Of a stretch of DNA of 27,803 nucleotides, positions 7,266 through 14,519 are shown piece after piece. A program made the position numbers and the translations under genes. Each line of letters starts with the position of its first letter. The first letter of the stretch is position 1. The notes under the pieces are model-generated. The model ran no database searches. It saw only the letters and a list, made by a program, of their open reading frames with translations, and had not been told where the DNA came from. The DNA is from an uncultured Clostridium sp. (lineage in GTDB: Bacteria > Bacillota > Clostridia > Lachnospirales > Lachnospiraceae), in the NCBI GenBank assembly GCA_938036545.1, contig CALHQJ010000024.1, positions 1-27,803 of the forward strand. The letters run 5' to 3'.

Positions 7266-8873
7266 TTATAACTGAGGACCAGCAGGAACTAAAGCCTTGC
7301 CAGCTTCGTTGCCTTCGTATTTTGCGAAGTTCTTGATAAATCTCTGAGCCAGATCCTTAGCCTTTGCTTCCCACTCAGCAGCATCTACATAAGTGTCGCG
7401 AGGATCCAGAATGCCTGTATCTACGCCTGGAAGTTCGGTAGGAATCTCAAAGTTGAAGTATGGAAGCTTCTTGGTTGGTGCATTTAAAATGTCGCCGTTT
7501 AAGATAGCGTCGATAATGCCACGGGTATCGCGGATGGAGATACGCTTGCCAGTGCCGTTCCAGCCGGTATTTACTAAGTATGCCTTAGCGCCGCTCTGCT
7601 CCATCTTCTTAACTAACTCTTCTGCATACTTGGTTGGATGAAGCTCTAAGAATGCCTGTCCAAAGCAAGCGGAGAAGGTAGGAGTAGGCTCGGTAATACC
7701 GCGCTCAGTACCGGCTAACTTAGCGGTAAATCCGGATAAGAAATAGTACTGGGTCTGCTCAGGAGTTAATACAGATACTGGAGGAAGTACGCCAAATGCA
7801 TCTGCGGACAGGAAGATTACGTTCTTAGCAGCAGGTGCAGCGGAAACAGGACGAACGATCTTCTCAATGTGGTCGATTGGGTAAGATACACGGGTATTCT
7901 CAGTTACGCTCTTGTCGGCAAAGTCGATCTTGCCGTCTTTGTCTAAGGTTACGTTCTCAAGAAGAGCATTGCGCTTAATTGCATTGTAGATGTCTGGCTC
8001 AGAATCTTTGTCCAGGTTGATAACCTTTGCATAGCAGCCGCCTTCAAAGTTGAATACGCCGTTGTCGTCCCAGCCGTGCTCATCATCACCGATCAGAAGA
8101 CGCTTCGGGTCAGTAGACAGAGTGGTCTTGCCAGTTCCGGACAGACCAAAGAAGATAGCGGTGTTTTCGCCGTTCATATCGGTATTTGCAGAGCAGTGCA
8201 TGGAAGCGATGCCCTTTAATGGAAGGTAGTAGTTCATCATGGAGAACATACCCTTCTTCATCTCGCCGCCGTACCAGGTGTTGACGATGACCTGCTCCTT
8301 GCTGGTGATGTTGAACAGCACAGCAGTCTCGGAGTTCAGGCCCAGCTCCTTGTAGTTCTCGACCTTAGCCTTGGAAGCGTTGTAAACAACGAAATCAGGC
8401 TCAAAGTTTGCTAATTCTTCTTCGGTAGGCTGGATGAACATGTTCTTAACGAAATGAGCCTGCCAAGCTACTTCCATAATGAAACGGATAGCCATGCGGG
8501 TATCTTTATTTGCGCCGCAGAATGCATCAACAACGAACAGTCTCTTGCCAGACAGCTCTTTTAATGCGATTTCCTTTACGGTATCCCATGCTTCCTGGGA
8601 AGCTGGATGGTTGTCGTTTTTGTACTCGTCAGAGGTCCACCATACAGTGTCCTTGGAGTTTTCGTCCATAACGATGAATTTGTCTTTTGGAGAACGTCCG
8701 GTATAGATACCAGTCATTACGTTTACTGCGCCCAGTTCACTTACCTGGCCTTTTTCATAGCCTTCCAGCTCTGGCTTGGTCTCTTCTTCGAATAACAATT
8801 CATAAGAAGGATTGTACACGATTTCAGTGGTGCCGGTAATGCCATACTTGGTTAAATCGATCTTTGACATCAT
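7266..8873 (-). CDS. pckA: Phosphoenolpyruvate carboxykinase (ATP)
   Basis: PEP carboxykinase interconverts oxaloacetate plus ATP with PEP, CO2 and ADP. In gut fermenters it often runs toward oxaloacetate for succinate or propionate production, a physiological inference. The 535-residue length is typical. The substrate Arg60 (GRSPKDKF), the metal/Lys segment YGGEMKKGMF (about 201-210), the P-loop GLSGTGKTT (243-251) and the kinase-2 LIGDDEHGW (260-268) are all intact. AGAGGT lies ahead of ATG 8873; the second in-frame ATG (8870) is a less well spaced alternative. It is a monocistronic gene on the minus strand with its own promoter (8962-8989) and the shared terminator at 7166-7216. Confidence 0.98.
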   Translation of the reverse strand: MMSKIDLTKYGITGTTEIVYNPSYELLFEEETKPELEGYEKGQVSELGAVNVMTGIYTGRSPKDKFIVMDENSKDTVWWTSDEYKNDNHPASQEAWDTVKEIALKELSGKRLFVVDAFCGANKDTRMAIRFIMEVAWQAHFVKNMFIQPTEEELANFEPDFVVYNASKAKVENYKELGLNSETAVLFNITSKEQVIVNTWYGGEMKKGMFSMMNYYLPLKGIASMHCSANTDMNGENTAIFFGLSGTGKTTLSTDPKRLLIGDDEHGWDDNGVFNFEGGCYAKVINLDKDSEPDIYNAIKRNALLENVTLDKDGKIDFADKSVTENTRVSYPIDHIEKIVRPVSAAPAAKNVIFLSADAFGVLPPVSVLTPEQTQYYFLSGFTAKLAGTERGITEPTPTFSACFGQAFLELHPTKYAEELVKKMEQSGAKAYLVNTGWNGTGKRISIRDTRGIIDAILNGDILNAPTKKLPYFNFEIPTELPGVDTGILDPRDTYVDAAEWEAKAKDLAQRFIKNFAKYEGNEAGKALVPAGPQL

Positions 8874-8961
8874 TCATTTACCTCTTTTCTTTCATAGTGA
8901 AATTACCGTCCAAAAATGACGATATACTGGAAGCAATCAAAAAAACGATTCTTCTAATCAT

Positions 8962-8989
8962 ATTATACATGATTCATTAATAAAAGCAA
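8962..8989 (-). promoter_or_regulatory. Promoter of pckA
   Basis: Read on the minus strand, TTGCTT (8989-8984) and a perfect TATAAT (8967-8962) are 16 bases apart. Transcription should start near 8955, giving a leader of about 80 nt. That leader contains a small hairpin with arms at 8904-8910 and 8918-8924. Confidence 0.75.
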
Positions 8990-9006
8990 TAAAAAAGTTT
9001 TATTTT

Positions 9007-9173
9007 TAACAATGGTAACAGTTCAGCCATGCATCTTCTTGCACGCTTACAGCGTGCAAGAAGCGTCGGGCGTCCGCCCTATGAAGATTCTGACAGAAAA
9101 ATTCTTATGAAAACAAGCTTTCAACGCCTTTTTCTGTCGTAATCTCCGCATGGCTGAACTGTTACTAACAATG
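9007..9173. mobile_element. MITE-like inverted-repeat element, full copy C, with 8-bp target duplication
   Basis: A 151-bp element occupies 9015-9165 in the divergent pckA/hflK gap. Its terminal inverted repeats are perfect over 18 bp: GTAACAGTTCAGCCATGC (9015-9032) and its complement (9148-9165). The exact direct repeat TAACAATG flanks it on both sides (9007-9014 and 9166-9173). Inside, CTTCTTGCACGC (9035-9046) pairs perfectly with 9052-9063, and a second pair GACAGAAAAA/TTTTTCTGTC lies in the other half. A minus-strand reading frame crossing it (9047-9292) has no coding character. Confidence 0.92.
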
Positions 9174-9221
9174 TATTTTAATGAGGAATATTTCTTTATG
9201 GATTCTTTAGAATTGGTAATA

Positions 9222-9250
9222 TTGCACAAAAAAAGAAATAGTGATATAAT
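9222..9250 (+). promoter_or_regulatory. Promoter of the hflK-hflC pair
   Basis: TTGCAC (9222-9227) and TATAAT (9245-9250) are exactly 17 bases apart, with an extended -10 TG at 9242-9243. The start point would be near 9257, about 48 bases ahead of the hflK ATG. It begins 57 bases after the end of the inverted-repeat element. Confidence 0.85.
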
Positions 9251-9304
9251 ATCCGATAACCCATTATTTAAAATGTGTACAATAACAGACAAGGGGGGAA
9301 CAGG

Positions 9305-10678
9305 ATGGATTTATTAGTCATTATCATTATCATTATGATTTTTGCGGCCCAGAATGAAGAACTGGATTTGGGCGGCAGAATCAAACGCATGTTTGAGAAA
9401 AATCAGAAGACCACAGGGGGGCTGCGTCCGGACGCAGACTACGGCAATGTGTGCCCTGCAACAGCAGAACAGGATGCAGGGGACAGCAGCTCTTCCGATG
9501 CAGCCGACGCAGATCAGGAAGCTGCAAAAGAAACCGGCAAAAAGGCCGCTTATGCAGAAGCGTTTTCTGAAACCGGAGAAAAGAAAGAATCCGGAGCAAA
9601 AAAGAAGAAAAAAGGAGGACGCAGGATGGGAGACGGAGGAAAGAAAAAAGGAAAAGCAGGTTCCGCTTTTCGGGTTGTGGGAATCGCAGCAGCTGTGATC
9701 ATTGCAGCATTTTGCGCATGGGATTCCTTTTACATGCTGAATGAAAATACCTATGCGGTAGTGACTACTTTTGGAAGCCCCTCTGTAGTGAAAACAGCAG
9801 GCCTTCATTTTAAAGTGCCTTTTATTCAGAGAGTCCATAAGATTACTAAAAACATTATGGGCATGCCCATCGGATATTCCGTAGAAGATGACGAAGATTC
9901 GGAGGTCAGCGAGGATTATCCGGCTACTGTTTCCAAAGAATCTGAGATGATTACCAAGGATTTCAACTTTTTAAATGTAGATTTTTATATTGAATATCAG
10001 GTAGTTGATCCGATTCAGGCATTTATTCATGCGGATACTTATAGGGAAATTATCAAAAACCTGGCTCAGTCCTATATCCGTGATACCGTGGGAACCTATA
10101 ATGTAGACGACGTGATTACCACTGGAAAGAGCGAGATTCAGTCCAAGGTAAAGGAAAAACTGTCCAACCGCCTGGAGCAGGAAAATATCGGATATGGCAT
10201 TTACAATGTAACCATTCAGGATGCAGAGCCGCCGACAGCAGAAGTAACCAACGCATTTAAGGCCGTTGAAGACGCGAAGCAGGGTATGGATACTGCAATT
10301 AATCAGGCAAAGAAATATCAGTCTGAGCAGATTCCTACTGCAAATGCAAAGGCTGATAAGGTCATTCAGGATGCAGAGGCCTATAAACAGGAGAAAATCA
10401 GCGAGGCTACAGGTCAGGCAGCACGTTTTAATGACTTGTATCAGGAATACAGCAAATATCCGTTGATTACTAAAAAGCGGATGTTTTATGAAGCAATGGA
10501 AGAAATTCTTCCAGATTTAAAGGTCATTATCAATTCTTCCGATGGAACCCAGACTCTGCTTCCTCTGGAGCCATTTACTGCTGGTGGAACAGGTACGGGA
10601 ACCAAAACTTCCGAAGCGTCGGAGTCTGTACCACAGCCGGCTGTTGACAGCCAGACAGCACAGAATGGAGGAAATTAG
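9305..10678 (+). CDS. hflK: SPFH/band-7 protein, HflK-like, with long N-terminal extension
   Basis: HflK-type proteins form a membrane complex with HflC that in other bacteria surrounds the FtsH protease. I start it at ATG 9305 (457 residues), with AAGGGGGG upstream; a GTG at 9275 precedes the ribosome site and is rejected. Residues 1-14 are strongly hydrophobic (MDLLVIIIIIMIFA). Then come about 105 charged, low-complexity residues rich in Lys, Glu and Ala, a clear membrane helix (about 122-141), and the SPFH domain (about 142-340) with an Ala/Lys/Glu-rich coiled coil. A strong in-frame internal start (ATG 9626, AAAGGAGG 7 bases upstream) would give a 350-residue protein of classic HflK layout. 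No ftsH is nearby. Confidence 0.88.
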   Translation: MDLLVIIIIIMIFAAQNEELDLGGRIKRMFEKNQKTTGGLRPDADYGNVCPATAEQDAGDSSSSDAADADQEAAKETGKKAAYAEAFSETGEKKESGAKKKKKGGRRMGDGGKKKGKAGSAFRVVGIAAAVIIAAFCAWDSFYMLNENTYAVVTTFGSPSVVKTAGLHFKVPFIQRVHKITKNIMGMPIGYSVEDDEDSEVSEDYPATVSKESEMITKDFNFLNVDFYIEYQVVDPIQAFIHADTYREIIKNLAQSYIRDTVGTYNVDDVITTGKSEIQSKVKEKLSNRLEQENIGYGIYNVTIQDAEPPTAEVTNAFKAVEDAKQGMDTAINQAKKYQSEQIPTANAKADKVIQDAEAYKQEKISEATGQAARFNDLYQEYSKYPLITKKRMFYEAMEEILPDLKVIINSSDGTQTLLPLEPFTAGGTGTGTKTSEASESVPQPAVDSQTAQNGGN

Positions 10679-10680
10679 TT

Positions 10681-11559
10681 ATGAAGAAAACCTTAAAATG
10701 GATTGTAACTCCGCTGATACTGATTGCAGTGATTATTTTACTGAGTTCCAGTATGGTTACGACAACAGCCAAAGAATATAAGCTGGTAACTCAGTTTGGA
10801 AAAGTAGTCCGGATTTCATCAGAACCTGGGCTGAGCTTTAAAATTCCGTTTATTCAGGAGGTGCAGAGCGTACCGAAATATAAAATGATTTCCGACCTGG
10901 TTCCCAGTGATGTCACTACAAAAGATAAAAAGGTTATGACCGTGGACAGTTTTGTGCTTTGGGACATTGCAGATCCGCTGAAATACCTGACTACATTAAA
11001 TGCCAGCAAGGAAAATGCAGAGGTCCGTATCAGCAATGTGGTATACAACTCCATCAAAAACGTACTGGCAGCCACCAATCAGGAAGACATTATTACCGGA
11101 CGTGATGGAAAACTGGCTCTGACCATTACAGAAAATATCGGTAATGCGTTAGACAGCTACGGAATCCGGATTTATGCAGTTGAGACGAAAAAACTGGATC
11201 TTCCCGATTCCAATAAGGAGAGCGTTTATGCCAGAATGATTTCAGAACGAAATAACATTGCCGCCGGTTATAAGGCAGACGGTGAATACGAATCCAAGCT
11301 GATTATGAATAAAACGGATCGAACTGTAAGGGAAACCATTGCAAAAGCAGACGCAGATGCAGAAAAGATTAAGGCAGAAGGCGAAGCAGAGTATATGAGA
11401 ATTTTGTCAGAGGCCTATAATGATGAGGCAAAAGCAGATTTTTATAACTTTGTCCGCTCTCTGGATGCGTTAAAGGCATCTATGACAGGGGAAAATAAGA
11501 CCATTGTGTTAGATGGAGACAGCGAACTGGCGCATATTTTAAGCGGAAATATCCGATAG
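10681..11559 (+). CDS. hflC: SPFH/band-7 protein, HflC-like
   Basis: This 292-residue partner of HflK has an N-terminal membrane helix (about 7-29), then the band-7 domain beginning EYKLVTQFGKVVRISSEPGLSFKIPFIQEV. A charged helical region at about 185-240 includes ADADAEKIKAEGEAEYMRILSEAYNDEA, the typical HflC pattern. It begins 2 bases after the hflK stop with GGAGG inside the end of hflK, so the two are co-translated. Likely role: membrane scaffold modulating protein quality control; whether it binds FtsH here is not shown by the sequence. Confidence 0.9.
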   Translation: MKKTLKWIVTPLILIAVIILLSSSMVTTTAKEYKLVTQFGKVVRISSEPGLSFKIPFIQEVQSVPKYKMISDLVPSDVTTKDKKVMTVDSFVLWDIADPLKYLTTLNASKENAEVRISNVVYNSIKNVLAATNQEDIITGRDGKLALTITENIGNALDSYGIRIYAVETKKLDLPDSNKESVYARMISERNNIAAGYKADGEYESKLIMNKTDRTVRETIAKADADAEKIKAEGEAEYMRILSEAYNDEAKADFYNFVRSLDALKASMTGENKTIVLDGDSELAHILSGNIR

Positions 11560-11601
11560 CATTAATCTGAGAGAGAAACGCCGGCCTGTCAAAGGAAAAG
11601 A

Positions 11602-11669
11602 GTAACAGTTCAGCCATGTATTTTCTTGCCCGCTGTAAGCGTGTAAGAAGTGCCGGGTTGGACTGTTAC
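11602..11669. repeat. Inverted-repeat family, short copy D, between hflC and iorA
   Basis: A 68-bp copy begins GTAACAGTTCAGCCATG and ends GGACTGTTAC, giving an 8-bp perfect and longer imperfect terminal inverted repeat. The internal TTCTTG...AAGAAG hairpin is kept, but the second half of the full element is missing. The flanking 8-mers do not match each other, so it is either an internal-deletion derivative or an old copy. It ends 35 bases before the iorA promoter. Confidence 0.75.
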
Positions 11670-11703
11670 AATTTATTTTCTTCTGGTGTTTAGCGCGTTG
11701 ATG

Positions 11704-11712
11704 TGATATAAT
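11704..11712 (+). promoter_or_regulatory. Extended -10 promoter of iorAB
   Basis: TGATATAAT is a perfect extended -10 (TG at 11704-11705, TATAAT at 11707-11712). No good -35 is present at 17 bases, which is common when the extended -10 is strong. Start near 11719, leaving a leader of about 64 nt before the TTG start of iorA. Confidence 0.6.
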
Positions 11713-11782
11713 GCTGATAAATGTAACCGTCTTTAACAGTTACTTCAAAACAGGTAAAACCCCGCAAAGGAGGATATGTAAA

Positions 11783-13522
11783 TTGAGCGAAAAGAAAATT
11801 ATGCTGGGTAATGAGGCATTTGCCAGAGGCGTTTGGGAAGCAGGCGTAAAAGTGTCTGCTGCTTATCCAGGGACTCCCAGTACAGAAGTCAGTGAAAATC
11901 TTGCAAAATATGAGGAAGTGTATGCAGAATGGTCTCCTAATGAAAAAGTAGCCACAGAGGTAGCCATTGGCGCATCCATCAGCGGCGTCCGTTCGTTAGC
12001 GTCTATGAAACATGTGGGACTGAATGTGGCAGCCGATCCTCTGTATACGGCGGCATATACCGGAGTAGGCGGCGGAATGGTTCTGATTGTGGCTGACGAT
12101 CCTGGCATGTACAGCTCTCAGAATGAGCAGGATACCAGAATGATTGGACGGGCTGCCAATGTGCCGGTATTAGAACCGTCAGACAGCCAGGAAGCAAAGG
12201 ATTTTGTAAAACTGGCCTATGAGTTGAGCGAAGAGTACGATACACCTGTTATTGTCCGCAGCACCACCAGGCTGTCTCATTCCCAGGGCGTGGTAACTCT
12301 GGAAGAACGAGTGGTTCCAGAGGATAAGCCTTATACCAGAAATCCGGCCAAGTATGTTATGATGCCAGGCAATGCCAAGGGACGTCATCTGGTAGTGGAA
12401 GCCAGAATGGACAAAATGGCAGAAGATGCTTCCCAATTTGCAATCAATCGTGCAGAGTACCGTGATTTATCCGTTGGTTTTATTACCAGCGGCATTCCTT
12501 ATCAGTATGTGAAAGAAGCAATGCCGGATGCTTCTGTATTAAAGCTGGGCATGGTACATCCCCTGCCTAAAAAGTTAATCGAAGAATTTGCATCAAAAGT
12601 GGAAAAACTGTATATTTTTGAAGAGCTGGAACCGGTATTTGAAGAGCAGATTAAATCCTGGGGAATTGAATGTGTGGGAAAAGAACTGTTTACCCGTCAG
12701 GGAGAGTACAGCGCCAATTTAATCCGTACAAAGGTGCTGGGACAGGAGATTCAGGCAGCCCAGCCTGCAAAGGTTCCGGCAAGGCCGCCGATTCTCTGCC
12801 CCGGATGTCCTCACAGAAGCGTATACTCTGTATTAAACCGGCTGAAAATCCACGCGGCAGGTGATATTGGCTGCTATACCCTGGGAGCAGTGGCGCCATT
12901 AAATGTAGTAGATACTACTATTTGTATGGGAGCCAGCATTTCCTCCCTTCATGGCATGGAAAAAGCAAAGGGAAGAGAGTATATCAAAAACTGGGTGGCA
13001 GTAATCGGAGATTCTACGTTTTTACATACAGGCGTCAATTCCCTGATGAATATGGTATATAACAAATCTGCCGGAACGGTTATGATTTTAGATAATTCTA
13101 CCACCGGTATGACGGGACATCAGGATCACGCTGCAACAGGAAAGACCTTAAAGGGCGAAACTACTTATGCCATCAGCCTGTATCATTTGTGCAAGGCAAT
13201 GGGAATCGAACACGTTTATGAGGTCAATGCCTTCGATACAGATACTTTGGCAGAGGTAGTAAAGAGAGAAGTAGAACGGGATGAGGTTTCTGTGATCATC
13301 ACCAAGTCCCCCTGCGTATTATTAAAGGGAGTTACCTTCCCCAACAAGTGCAGGGCCATCTCGGATAAATGTAAGAAATGCGGGCAGTGCTTAAAGCCGG
13401 GATGTCCTGCGCTTACAAGAAATGAAGACGGAACCGTAAAGATTAATCCGTCTATGTGTAATGGATGCGGCCTGTGCATGAAGCTGTGCAAATTCGATGC
13501 CATTGAGGAGGTAAAAGGGTGA
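11783..13522 (+). CDS. iorA: Indolepyruvate:ferredoxin oxidoreductase, alpha subunit
   Basis: IorA with IorB oxidatively decarboxylates aryl pyruvates made from Trp, Phe and Tyr to aryl-acetyl-CoA, reducing ferredoxin. I place the start at TTG 11783 (579 residues, MSEKKIMLGNEAFARG) because AAAGGAGG lies about 10 bases upstream and relatives begin there; an ATG at 11711 overlaps the promoter -10. The N-terminal pyruvate-binding domain (AAYPGTPSTEV), the C-terminal thiamine diphosphate domain (GDIGCYTLG; GDSTFLHTG with MVYN) and two ferredoxin-type 4Fe-4S clusters are intact: Cys530, 533, 536, 541 and Cys559, 562, 565, 569. Its stop overlaps the iorB start by one base. Confidence 0.96.
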   Translation: MSEKKIMLGNEAFARGVWEAGVKVSAAYPGTPSTEVSENLAKYEEVYAEWSPNEKVATEVAIGASISGVRSLASMKHVGLNVAADPLYTAAYTGVGGGMVLIVADDPGMYSSQNEQDTRMIGRAANVPVLEPSDSQEAKDFVKLAYELSEEYDTPVIVRSTTRLSHSQGVVTLEERVVPEDKPYTRNPAKYVMMPGNAKGRHLVVEARMDKMAEDASQFAINRAEYRDLSVGFITSGIPYQYVKEAMPDASVLKLGMVHPLPKKLIEEFASKVEKLYIFEELEPVFEEQIKSWGIECVGKELFTRQGEYSANLIRTKVLGQEIQAAQPAKVPARPPILCPGCPHRSVYSVLNRLKIHAAGDIGCYTLGAVAPLNVVDTTICMGASISSLHGMEKAKGREYIKNWVAVIGDSTFLHTGVNSLMNMVYNKSAGTVMILDNSTTGMTGHQDHAATGKTLKGETTYAISLYHLCKAMGIEHVYEVNAFDTDTLAEVVKREVERDEVSVIITKSPCVLLKGVTFPNKCRAISDKCKKCGQCLKPGCPALTRNEDGTVKINPSMCNGCGLCMKLCKFDAIEEVKG

Positions 13523-14103
13523 TGACAAAAAATATCATGATTGTAGGCGTAGGAGGCCAGGGAACGCTTCTTACCAGCCGTATTTTAGGCGGAATCGCTA
13601 CTGCAGGAGGCTATGATGTAAAGCTTTCAGAAGTTCACGGCATGGCTCAGAGAGGGGGAAGCGTGGTAACCTTTGTCCGCTATGGCGAGAAAGTAGCAGA
13701 GCCCATAGTAGAAGAGGGACAGGCAGACGTTTTGATTGCATTCGAGCGCCTGGAAGCCCTTCGTTATGTTCAGTTTTTAAAGCCAGATGGCGTAATTGTA
13801 GTCAATGACGAGCGGATTGATCCCATTACAGTTGTAACCGGTGCAGCAGAATATCCGGAAGGGATTCTGGAAACCTTGAAGCAGGATCATACCGTCTATG
13901 CGGTAGAAGCAGGAAAAAAGGCCCTGGAACTGGGCAACAGCAAAGCCTTTAACGTAATCGTGCTGGGCGTGGCTGCAAAACACATGGATTTCGATAAGGA
14001 GCTGTGGCTGGATGTCATTGAAAAAACCGTTCCGCCGAAAACCATTGAATTAAATAAAAAAGCATTTTTACTGGGATATGAGATGGAAAATTCAGGTAAG
14101 TGA
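13522..14103 (+). CDS. iorB: Indolepyruvate:ferredoxin oxidoreductase, beta subunit
   Basis: IorB is the 193-residue gamma-type partner subunit of the oxidoreductase. The N-terminal GVGGQGTLLTSRILG motif and SEVHGMAQRGGSVVTFVR are hallmarks of the POR/KOR gamma domain. The start is ATG 13522 with GAGGAGGT 9 bases upstream, overlapping the iorA stop as TGATG. No phenylacetate-CoA ligase follows, although such a gene often accompanies iorAB; instead the Phe-responsive pheST unit is next. No clear terminator is seen between 14104 and 14138. Confidence 0.95.
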   Translation: MTKNIMIVGVGGQGTLLTSRILGGIATAGGYDVKLSEVHGMAQRGGSVVTFVRYGEKVAEPIVEEGQADVLIAFERLEALRYVQFLKPDGVIVVNDERIDPITVVTGAAEYPEGILETLKQDHTVYAVEAGKKALELGNSKAFNVIVLGVAAKHMDFDKELWLDVIEKTVPPKTIELNKKAFLLGYEMENSGK

Positions 14104-14138
14104 AAACAACAGTGCACACAAACAAGAGACATATATAC

Positions 14139-14167
14139 TTGACATTTTCCGTATTAATGTTTAGAAT
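14139..14167 (+). promoter_or_regulatory. Promoter of the T-box-pheST unit
   Basis: A consensus TTGACA (14139-14144) and TAGAAT (14162-14167) are exactly 17 bases apart. The transcript would start near 14174, just ahead of the T-box stem I. Confidence 0.88.
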
Positions 14168-14189
14168 GTTAGGTAGTTTATAAAAAAGG

Positions 14190-14448
14190 CTGTGAATGTG
14201 ACAGTAAGCCCTTATTTTCCCACAGAGAGAGGAAGCCATCGGCTGGAAGCTTCCTTGGGTTCGGATAATCGGCTGAATTTCCCACAGGAGCTGCATTGCT
14301 GAAAACAGAGAAGACAGATATTCTGGCAGTAGGCAGTGACGTTTCGTACACGTTACGTATAGGATGAGAGCCTGTTGAGACAGGAATCAGGGTGGTACCG
14401 CGAGGTTTTTGCTTCGTCCCTTCATTTTGGAGGGACGGAGCTTTTTTG
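14190..14448 (+). promoter_or_regulatory. T-box riboswitch, phenylalanine type
   Basis: The leader senses uncharged tRNA-Phe and permits read-through into pheST when phenylalanine is short. The diagnostic T-box AGGGTGGTACCGCG is at 14389-14402. Stem I can close by CTGTG (14190-14194) with CACAG (14283-14287). An AGTAA typical of the specifier-loop 5' side lies at 14203-14207, and a UUC (Phe) specifier lies at 14279-14281, directly ahead of the closing helix. The T-box sequence can form the antiterminator in competition with the terminator at 14411-14441. The specifier register is inferred; the pheST target supports it. Confidence 0.93.
14411..14447 (+). terminator. T-box-controlled attenuator terminator
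   Basis: Arms 14411-14421 (GCTTCGTCCCT) and 14431-14441 (AGGGACGGAGC) pair over 11 bp with one G-T wobble and are followed by TTTTTT. It lies directly after the T-box sequence, as required for transcription attenuation. Confidence 0.92.
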
Positions 14449-14449
14449 T

Positions 14450-14473
14450 TTTGATAGGAGAGTTCCTATCAAA
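14450..14473 (+). other. Perfect hairpin between attenuator and pheS ribosome site
   Basis: TTTGATAGGA (14450-14459) and TCCTATCAAA (14464-14473) are exact complements around a GAGT loop. The hairpin starts just after the attenuator T-tract and ends about 36 bases ahead of the pheS ribosome site. It is not part of the standard T-box. The bases after it (14487-14496, GAACTGTTAC) also match the terminus of the inverted-repeat family. Function unknown. Confidence 0.6.
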
Positions 14474-14519
14474 GTCCTTTCAAAAGAACTGTTACCAAAA
14501 AACAAGTAAAGGAGATATT

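Noticed and set aside
7255..7272. Perfect inverted repeat GTTATAA/TTATAAC over the pckA stop codon
   Set aside because: It is pure A+T without a GC stem; the bidirectional terminator nearby already explains termination.
9047..9292. Minus-strand 81-residue frame crossing the 9015-9165 element
   Set aside because: It runs through the inverted-repeat element and the hflK promoter and has no coding signature.
9598..9604. In-phase A AAA AAG slippery heptamer in the Lys-rich part of hflK
   Set aside because: The long overlapping frame here is in the other register and no stimulatory structure is evident; the run is explained by Lys codons.
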